From positions 23,980,471 to 24,044,470 of the forward strand of contig OZ020601.1 of the NCBI GenBank assembly GCA_963971535.1: a DNA stretch of 64,000 nt, read 5' to 3'. Positions 57,234 through 64,000 of this stretch are shown here, one piece after another. Numbering within the stretch: position 1 is the stretch's first letter; each line of letters begins with the position of its first letter. A program made the translations under genes and the position numbers. The notes below the pieces were generated by a model. That model did no database searches, was not told the origin of the DNA, and was given only the letters and a program-made list of their open reading frames with translations. This DNA is from Notolepis coatsorum (taxonomy: Eukaryota > Chordata > Actinopteri > Aulopiformes > Paralepididae).

Positions 57234-57905
57234 TCACGTGGGCTTGGAGTTCACTGCTCGTGCTTTTGTAAGCTTTGACTGACTTTTATGAAATTCAGAG
57301 CATTTTTTGTCTCTGGCTTTCATAGCGGTCAGTATTTCAGTGTGCATCCACGGCTCAGCGCGATTTTTTACCCTGGTGGTTCTTAGGGGGGCCATGTTGT
57401 TTAGTATTGTTGAGAATTTGGTTTTGAAGCCAAGCCAGGTTTCTTCAGCCAGTGTACCATTGAGTTCATCTGACCAGTCCAGGCTCTTCAGTTCAAGGTT
57501 AAAGGCCTCGCTAGAGTAGGTTTTGAGGTCTCTAGATGTGACCGTTTTGTGACAGCCAGCCTTTTGCTTTAGCTTTTTGCGGGAACAGAATATCATATAA
57601 TGATCACTTAACCCGCATGCTATAACCCCTTTATTGGAGATCATGGACTTGTCGGAGGTCAGGATGAGGTCAATGGTAGTCTGGGTTGATTCACACACCC
57701 TTGTGGGTTGGGTGATTAGCTGGCTGAGGCCGTGCAGATCACAAAGCCTACTGAAGGCCTTGAAGACGGGTGCTGCTTTACGTAGCATGTCCGTGTTCCA
57801 GTCCCCAATAAGGATTTTTTCTACGCCCTCCACCCCAGTTAAGCACCCATCAAGTGTGTCATAAAATCCACTCTGTTCTGGTGGTCTATAGATTGTGCCT
57901 ATTAG
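57234..57905 (-). pseudogene. LINE endonuclease domain, N-terminus missing
   Basis: Minus strand: IGTIYRPPEQSGFYDTLDG, KILIGDWNTDMLRK, TIDLILTSDKSMI and GLSDHYMIFCSRKKLK, matching the GDWN, DLI and SDH blocks of APE-type LINE endonucleases that nick the target site. The part before YRPP (including the SET glutamate) is lost by 5' truncation. Linker sequence to the RT (56862-57233) has stops. Confidence 0.87.
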
Positions 57906-58305
57906 TACTGATGGCCTAGAGGCTGTGTGTACTAGCTTTGGGGAGGCATGATGGCCTAGAGGCTGTGTGTACTAGCCTTGGGGAAGCATGATGGCCTAGA
58001 GGCTGTGTGTACTAGCCTTGAGGAGGCAGAATGGCCTAGAGGCTGTGTGTACTAGCCTTGGGGAGGCATGATGGCCTAGAGGCTGTGTGTACTAGCCTTG
58101 GGGAGGCATGATGGCCTAGAGGCTGTGTGTACTAGCCTTGGGGAGGCATGATGGCCTAGAGGCTGTGTGTACTAGCCTTGGGGAGGCATGATGGCCTAGA
58201 GGCTGTGCTGTACTAGCCTTGGGGAGGCATGATGGCCTAGAGGCTGTGCTGTACTAGCCTTGGGGAGGCAGGATGGCCTAGAGGCTGTGTGTACTAGCAT
58301 TTTGG
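57906..58305 (+). repeat. 40-bp minisatellite, right part
   Basis: Ten more units of the array at 54130-54768; two have an extra CTG (GGCTGTGCTGTACTAG). Confidence 0.94.
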
Positions 58306-58683
58306 AGGTACAGTAGGATGGCCGGCACACACACACACCTTCAAAGATAATATTTTAAATTAAAGAAATACAAGACCCCTTACCCCCCTCACCCCACCCA
58401 TTGAAGACATGCTGGCGTTTCTTCCCACCTCTAATGGGCCTGTCACAGGCCATGTGTGTTGGGACAGATGAACACAGCTGGAGAGCCTGGTCGAGTCCAA
58501 AGCCTGCAAATCCCTCAGATATTTGGCAAGACGTTGTTGGAAAATACCCTGAATACCGGAGAGCTACTGCAGATGTATATATTTTGAAAAAACACAATTA
58601 AATTAGGTCGAAATAGTGTCTATATAAAGTATACGTTGCCATTAAAATGTCACTTTGTTGATTTCTATTTCATGTGTACAGAG
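58306..58683. other. No gene seen
   Basis: About 380 bp of non-coding sequence before the hAT element. Confidence 0.45.
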
Positions 58684-59351
58684 TAGGGTGTAACGGTACA
58701 CAAGAAGCCATGGTTCGGTACGTACCTCGGTTTTGGGGTCATGGTTCGGTACGAGTTGGGTACAACAGGAAAAAAATATTTATAAGTATTATATTATTAG
58801 GAGAGGAGCTCAGATGATCAGTCCGGAAAAGTATGTAGTGCGTCTTTTTTTCTCTCGGATCAGCTGTGAGGGAAAGTCTGCAGGAGAAAGTTGGCGTGTG
58901 TGTGTCTTTCCATTGGTTAACTAAAGACATTTTTTTATTACATTTTTTTATAAAATTGTAATGACCCTGCTGTGTTACAAACATATCATTCATTCATGGT
59001 TTTGTTTCAGGGACACCTGCAGTAAATGGGAGGGGAGGAGGGGAGAAACAGCCCTGTGCAGAGTGTCAGTGCACGTTGTTCCTTTGTTCTGTCCGCTTGT
59101 CATCGTGCCTTTACAAGCTTCAACGTTTTATTCATCATCTAAATTTGGCAATACAAGCTTAATATTTAACGTTAAAGATCAAAGTAAGCCAGTGTAAAGT
59201 AAAGATATGGAGCATATTAGATTTGTAAAATGTGCAACCCTAGTTTCACCTAGTGTCGTATGAGACGTATTCATCGTATGGCTGGAGGTACCAAACCGTG
59301 ACGTCCGTACCGCGAAGTCGCAGGATGAATACATGTACCGTTACACCCCTA
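58684..59351. mobile_element. hAT element, same family as 41239-41622
   Basis: Left TAGGGTGTAACGGTACAC, right GTACCGTTACACCCCTA; flanks GTACAGAG and GTACAGAC (7 of 8). GGTTCGGTACG repeats lie near the left end. At 668 bp it is longer than the other copy; small frames inside have no transposase motif. Confidence 0.85.
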
Positions 59352-59934
59352 GTACAGACTGTCTCTTTCAACAACAAAGCCATTGTGTACTTTTACATCA
59401 TGCAGTTTCCCCACAGACTCTGATCACTCTTCATTATGCTGCTTACAGTACATGATTATATGTATTATATTATATGCCAACAAAGCTGTCATTTAAAATA
59501 AACTAATGGAACTGATGATCCTATTAATGGATGGTGACTTGCCACTATGCACATCTATGGGTCTATGACTATACACATCTATGAGACTATACACACAACA
59601 ATATTTTCATAGACTACATCATAACTGTGGACATGCTTGGCTGCAAGCCTACTCTAGATTGTTGATCAGAAGTAACCTGAAGGGCTGGAGGTGCCATTAT
59701 TAATCAACAACACTACTGATTGGTCAGACCCTGGGTTTCCATGTTGCATAGTAACACTAGACGAGAGCAGACCTCTGCCCAGATGGCCTAGTGGTCAGGG
59801 CTCTTCACCAAAAAAACATCAACTCTAATTTATTCTACAGATAATCTCACTGAATATCCCCAAACGAATATCCCCAAACTCTATAAACAGTTTCATTCAC
59901 TCGCACGTTCATCTAGTTTGACAGCTATTCGAAT
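59352..59934. other. No gene seen
   Basis: Non-coding; CTATG(A/G)(G/C)ACTATACACA-type short repeats near 59540-59600. Confidence 0.4.
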
Positions 59935-60085
59935 GTGCTCTCCGCTGATGTCATCGGAGGACAATGAGAACCCTTGTGTTGTGTTAATTACAGCTCAACG
60001 ACATGACGTAGATGAAATAAAGAAAAAACCCAGCGCTATCTTTTTTTCATCTAAATCATATCAAAGAGCTGTAATTAAAGGGGAC
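59935..60085. mobile_element. Foldback element relative, copy 2
   Basis: TTAATTACAGCTCAACGACA...GTAGATGAAA faces TTTCATCTAAATC...GAGCTGTAATTAA, a hairpin of about 34-base arms. The upstream CCTTGTGTTGTGTTA and TGATGTCATCGGAGGACA recall the arms of the copy at 47049-47387. Confidence 0.55.
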
Positions 60086-60100
60086 ATATTATGAAAGATG

Positions 60101-60283
60101 GGTTTCTGCACGTGAGTCTTTGTATGGTTTCTGCATGGTGAGTCTTTGTATGGTTTCTGCATGGTGAGCCTTTGTATGGTTTCTGCATGGTGAGTCTTTG
60201 TATGGTTTCTGCATGGTGAGTCTTTGTATGGTTTCTGCATGGTGAGTCTTTGTATGGTTTCTGCATGGTGAGTCTTTGTATGG
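60101..60283 (+). repeat. 26-bp minisatellite
   Basis: Seven units of GGTTTCTGCATGGTGAGTCT plus TTGTAT, starting right after the foldback relative. Confidence 0.93.
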
Positions 60284-60990
60284 ATTTGGCAGTCTGAAAT
60301 GTTATTAAGGTGCCCGCAGAAAAATTACATATGTACATCCTCACCGTTTGTTACTTGAAAAGACAAAGCAATAAATAAATAAATACCTACCGTCTTTTAC
60401 TATAATGCACTTTGCAACTAAGTAATCTACTGTGCCTATACTACTACGCTAATGTCTATACTACTACGTACATTGCACTCATGAGTGTAGCACTCAAGTC
60501 CGACACTGTTTGATGAACAATCTTACTTGCCCTTAGCTGCCAGAGTCGTACCCTTCCTGCTTTGGATAAAAGCGTCAGCTGATTGAGCTGTAACTATATT
60601 ACCTAATGTAAAGGAAGGTAATCCTGATCAGAACAACGGGGCAGACTACAATATATTTGCATTTGTTAGCCATGCTAGCGATCTAAACAATCAATCCATG
60701 CCAAAGCTAGATATGTAAAAGGTGACTCACACTCAGCCATACTGATTTGGCAAAATTACATCCAGCCGTTTTCGTTTTAACCAACTTTGAACCAAATTTT
60801 ATTAGTCATTGCTTTGTTTTAGTCGTTGCCGATTGGCTTGAACACGCTATGTTTATAAACAAGAAACTTTCCTTAATTTCCTTATGATTCAGATCTTCCT
60901 CAAAGGTCAGTTAGAAAGAACATGTAATGTAGGGTTGAGAGGTTTACTGAATATGAAGGTATACCGCCATGGATCCATAGTATGGATATG
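60284..60990. other. No gene seen
   Basis: About 700 bp of AT-rich intronic sequence. Confidence 0.45.
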
Positions 60991-61216
60991 TGTAACGGAT
61001 GGTATCGTGAAGCGCAGTCAAGAAGGGCTGGGGTGAGTAGCGGTGCTATGGGTTAAACTCACTCTCACATCCTCAAAAGACACATAGACACGGTACAAAG
61101 AAGTGAATTCACCTCTTGGTATAGCGGTCTGTGTTGCTGCCTGCGGTGTGGGAGGCCGGGGTTCGAATCTCCCTCGGGGCATCGAAGTTTGAGGTGACGT
61201 TGTCACAACCGTTACA
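60991..61216 (+). mobile_element. Short LTR-like unit containing a tRNA-like module
   Basis: 226 bp with TGTAACGG at the start and CCGTTACA at the end, an 8-bp perfect terminal inversion in the TG...CA form of LTRs. One base later comes TGGTGCCGTGACCCGG, a plausible tRNA primer-binding site starting with TGG. The interior holds a tRNA-like sequence with A and B boxes (61111-61180). No second LTR or coding region was found, so this is a 5' LTR with leader of a truncated or non-autonomous element. Confidence 0.55.
61111..61180 (+). promoter_or_regulatory. tRNA-like Pol III promoter module
   Basis: TGGTATAGCGG at 61117-61127 fits the A box and GGTTCGAATCT at 61160-61170 the B box, 32 bases apart end to start. 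GCCTGCGGTGTGGGAG lies where an anticodon arm would be, and the order resembles tRNA-Asp (GTATAG, GCCTG, GGGAG, CCGGGGTTCGA). The acceptor stem pairs poorly, so it is not a working tRNA gene. Confidence 0.55.
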
Positions 61217-61217
61217 A

Positions 61218-61235
61218 TGGTGCCGTGACCCGGAT
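61218..61235 (+). other. Primer-binding-site-like sequence
   Basis: TGGTGCCGTGACCCGGAT directly follows the LTR-like unit. PBS sequences begin TGG because they pair with the CCA end of a tRNA. The matching tRNA was not identified. Confidence 0.45.
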
Positions 61236-61240
61236 GCATT

Positions 61241-61839
61241 CTCGCATAGAGTGGACTGGAAAGTGCCCTGCCTGTGAGCCGCCACTAGGGGAAGAGTGGC
61301 TAAGTGTGAGCGAATCAATGAGTGGGTGAGTGACTTTGGTTCCTTGCAACAGTAGCATTTTTAATGAAATAGCACCATGAAGATAACATTAAAAATGAAT
61401 TTTTTTTTTTTTTTTATATAGATAGAAAAAAATAATATATGTATATATATGTATGCCTACATGTGAATGGGCTCAAGGCAAGTGCAGTACTGTGCAGTGC
61501 CTGTCTGGGTTAGATTTCCTTTTTTTGCTTGTTTTTCTTTTTGATCCGTTTTTGCTGGCATGACGGCATAGATGAACTGGAGGAACCCCCCCCCCCCTTC
61601 TGTCCCAATGTGTGTTTTGTAATGTAAGTAACTGTATGTGAAAAATCTTTTAAAAAACAAATAAAAATATCAAAAGAGAAGAAAAATGTCATATTACTGG
61701 AAAACAAATTACTGTCAAATAATAAACAATTATATCATAAAAACGAAAACCGTGATATATTTTGGCCATATCTCCCAGCCCTAATTTACGGTAATCCAGA
61801 TTATACATGGACTAAATTTATTTTTGTTATAATCGATGC
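61241..61839. other. No gene seen
   Basis: AT-rich, with T-runs at 61400-61416 and a C-run at 61587-61598. Possibly interior of the LTR element at first; no frame. Confidence 0.4.
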
Positions 61840-62775
61840 ATCCATAAAATCTTTACGATCGATGTTGACATGCGCCAAAGAGTCTGCAGTAATGAAGACG
61901 TTCAGACATTTGACCATGTTCAAAGACTGGGACAAATTGATCCCCTCACTACTTTTAAGGACTCTATCGCAGAGTTATACACACACGTACGCAAATGTGA
62001 CCCAGCCTTTTAACTGACATGTATCGTCTGTTCTGCTTCATGTTTTACATAGTGTCATTTTATTTGGTTGTTTGTTTGGTAGGGCTGTACCGAATGTCAT
62101 TTTTTAACATTCGAAGCTTCGATTGAAGTATTCGAACGAAGCTTCGAATGTCTAAAAAAAAATAATAATAATTTTTTTGAATAAACTAAATCCTCAATTT
62201 GAATAAAGTGATTCATCTGATTAAATTAGTCTTTTTCTTTTATTAAATCAACTTTCTTTAATGAATATAACTCATCAGTTTCGTCAACATAAATAATCCA
62301 ATAAGGGCACGGTTGGTATGAAAGTGATGGTGACGTCTTATAGTATAATATTATAATATTAGTGTAGCCTAATCTTTAACTGCAACTGTGAAGAAAACCC
62401 CTATTGGTTTAAACAGATTGAATAGACACAAAAAAATAAGATTCAATTTTTTTTTATTAAAAATAAAAAATTCAAATGTTGATTTAGAATTCGAATGTCA
62501 ACATTATGATCGAAGCTTCGAAGCATTCGGTAGAGCCCTATTGTTTGGTGTGGGTTTTAATTATTTCCCTTACCTCTGATGTATGTATCATCTGTGTCCA
62601 ATAGTCTCATCTGGATTGTTCTTTTTGGTTTATAATTAATATTTTTATTTTTGTCCCCTTTTCCCTGTCCCTTCGAGGGGCCCTTTTGTCTTCTCTAAAG
62701 GCCGGCAATGTAAATAAGAATGTTCTTAATTGACCTGCCTGGTTCCATAAAGGTTAAATAAAATGGAAATAAAAA
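61840..62775 (+). mobile_element. LINE C-terminal remnant and 3' end, split by a hAT element
   Basis: At 61905-62010 a partial frame resembles LINE C-termini (TFDHVQRLGQIDPLTTFKD, then ELYTHTYANVTQPF with frame change). The 3' end AAATAAGAATGTTCTTAATT, GACCTGCC and CATAAAGGTTAAATAAAATG (62710-62765) is the common fish LINE 3' terminus. The hAT at 62080-62540 lies in the 3' UTR. Confidence 0.55.
62080..62540. mobile_element. hAT MITE, perfect 8-bp target duplication
   Basis: Left TAGGGCTGTACCGAATGTCA, right (reverse complement) TAGGGCTCTACCGAATGCTT; duplication TTGTTTGG at 62072-62079 and 62541-62548. Subterminal CGAAGCTTCGA palindromes occur near both ends. No transposase. Confidence 0.9.
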
Positions 62776-63056
62776 AGGTTGTGAAATAGCTCCCCATGCC
62801 ACCCTCTAGAGGGCACATGAAAAGGAGGCGGTGGGCAGAATCCAGCCTGGGGGTTATCTCAGCTATCTTCTGCAGCAGCTGTACACGCTACTTTACACGC
62901 CACCACTATATAACCTTCCTGAACTCATACTACAGTCGAACCTGCATCCAATTGCATGTCACTTAAAAAACAGCCTTGTTCCATAAACCTTTGAAGGTGA
63001 TTTAGTGCATACAGTGGCTGGAGGGAGATGTGGGGAGATAGCTAAAGCTTCACAGT
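62776..63056. other. No gene seen
   Basis: About 280 bp of non-coding sequence. Confidence 0.4.
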
Positions 63057-63145
63057 AGGCTTGGGCGGTATAATTTTTTTGATACCGTCATACCTTAATG
63101 ACCTAATACCCCAGTATACGGTATATGACGGTATGACTTTCATTT
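63057..63145. mobile_element. hAT-like end (TAGGCTTGGGCGGTAT)
   Basis: TAGGCTTGGGCGGTATAATT followed by GATACCGTCATACC and ACGGTATATGACGGTATGAC is the terminal pattern of another fish hAT family. The opposite end is not in the window, so the element may continue past 64000. Confidence 0.55.
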
Positions 63146-63596
63146 ATCAGCGGGGGGGAGGGGGGCGCGGCACAGCTAACAATATACTCGTTATTATCAC
63201 CATACATACCGCTTGCTTATATTGAAACACGTTGAGATTAGGGCCGTTCTTTCAACCTGAAAGTGTACTTTCTTCAACATCGAGGTAAACAAATCACAGA
63301 AGGTAGCCACTGCCGCCTGCCGGCACCATCCAGGTATCGACGTGAGCTAATGGTAGCTAGTTAGCCCGGCCGGCAGCCCGGCACCATCGTATCAACGTGA
63401 GCCAGTTGCATTAGGATTAAAAAATTTCAACACTCACTCACCCCGTTTTATATTACATTCCCAAAGAAGTGCCTCCGTCTCTCGTAGTCTCGTTGTGCTG
63501 GATGAAGTCACTGGCGACTCGTGGAGGCGAGGGTTTTGCTTAAATCCAAATAGACTCCAGTCCTTTAATTGTCCAAATGCGACAGTGTGTGCAAGT
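63146..63596. other. Non-coding; small duplicated CGGCACCATC segment
   Basis: GCCGGCACCATCCAGGTATC at about 63318 and CCGGCACCATCGTATCAACG at 63379 are related copies, each followed by ACGTGAGC. CpG-rich locally. No supported exon. Confidence 0.4.
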
Positions 63597-63962
63597 TTAG
63601 CTCTTGTTTGACAAAACGTGGTCAGGGAGCTCATCGTGGGCTGGAGTCTCTTTACCGACAAACAAAGCTTTTAAAACAATGTGGAGTGATTGTGGAATAT
63701 AATCAAGGGCATTCTGTAGTTTTAGTGTCTCTGTAGTCGGGTACTCATAAAAAGTGACATAATGACTAATGTTCCACCTGTTAATGAGTTTTGCAGCTGT
63801 TTCAAGTAAGTGTCTCTTCTCAGACTCTTCATCACTGTTTTGTTTTGTGTTGTTATAGTAGGATCTGAGTATGTCTGATGTTTTCTCTCTTATTGTAACA
63901 ATACAATCCAAGCCATCTCCTTCTGCAATAAATATGCTATTTGCATATCGTTGCATCAGCAA
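63597..63962 (-). CDS. Unidentified protein-like frame, possibly partial
   Basis: A 121-codon minus frame (start ATG at 63960-63962) with protein-like composition: MLMQRYANSIFIAEGDGLDC, IVTIREKTSDILRSYYNNTK, LLETAAKLINRWN, TETLKLQNALDYIPQSLHIV and LKALFVGKETPAH. It looks helical and charged, without membrane segments or zinc motifs. I do not recognise a family with confidence. It reminds me of unnamed multicopy proteins in fish genomes, which would fit a transposon-borne gene, perhaps inside the hAT-like element that starts at 63057. Sequence right of 63962 may contain more of it. Confidence 0.4.
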   Translation of the reverse strand: MLMQRYANSIFIAEGDGLDCIVTIREKTSDILRSYYNNTKQNSDEESEKRHLLETAAKLINRWNISHYVTFYEYPTTETLKLQNALDYIPQSLHIVLKALFVGKETPAHDELPDHVLSNKS

Positions 63963-64000
63963 TGTTTTTAGGTATTGATTACTATATGGGATGGAATCGG

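Larger units (their letters stand above)
54769..57905 (-). mobile_element. 5'-truncated LINE inserted in the 40-bp array
   Basis: A 3.1-kb Jockey-superfamily LINE on the minus strand ends in a (TCAA)n tail of about 12 units (plus strand (TGAT)n at 54766-54815). It is cut inside the endonuclease at IGTIYRPPEQSG (57895). Array units continue on both sides. Its 3' UTR holds a duplicated segment with TTTGACATAGAAACTGTAC (55065 and 55172) and a G-run at 55133-55147. The same 3' end is found at 13045-13300. Confidence 0.88.

Noticed and set aside
61111-61180. Functional tRNA gene
   Set aside because: A and B boxes are good, but the acceptor stem pairs poorly and no T-run terminator follows; it is better read as a module of the surrounding element.

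Overview
This looks like teleost fish nuclear DNA. The one conserved host gene part I can name is the last coding exon of bckdhb (branched-chain keto acid dehydrogenase E1 beta), on the minus strand at 38305-38445. The rest has a fish repeat profile: L2-, Rex1- and L1-type non-LTR retrotransposons, many short hAT elements with 8-bp target duplications, tRNA-derived SINEs, TTAA-flanked elements, and a very high load of micro-, mini- and satellite arrays. I see no rRNA gene, no functional tRNA gene and no CRISPR array.

Layout, left to right. 1-1.5 kb: a broken gag-like retroelement gene. 1.8-3.9 kb: the end of a Charlie-type hAT element and the start of a GTF2IRD2-like transposase, separated by other sequence. 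4-9 kb: simple repeats, a SINE, a LINE tail and two exon-like islands (5.3 and 8.3 kb). 9.8-10.5 kb: a CpG-rich island with overlapping open minus-strand frames ending at a consensus splice donor, probably a first exon of an unidentified gene. 11-24.5 kb: a transposon graveyard. It holds a 21-bp array split by a hAT element that itself carries a solo-LTR-like insert, and an L2 element split by a younger LINE with a 441-codon open RT frame. 25.9-27.9 kb: a 31-bp satellite. 27.9-28.8 kb: L1 ORF1 and the start of ORF2. 28.8-38.3 kb: AT-rich repeats, then mostly single-copy sequence downstream of bckdhb. 38.4-64 kb: probably the last bckdhb intron (no further exon found), filled with L1 and other LINEs, hAT elements, SINEs and large arrays. 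Near 61 kb there is an LTR-like unit carrying a tRNA-like Pol III promoter module and followed by a primer-binding-site-like sequence.

There is no operon-like teamwork here. The biology is a host gene embedded in repeats, and the interest is in how the repeats are nested. Target duplications and reading-frame continuity let several insertion events be put in order. Two minisatellites appear to have grown out of the same conserved motif of two different LINE reverse transcriptases. Several arrays are older than the transposons that interrupt them. All coordinates come from reading the sequence by eye; family names rest on motif recognition, not database searches.
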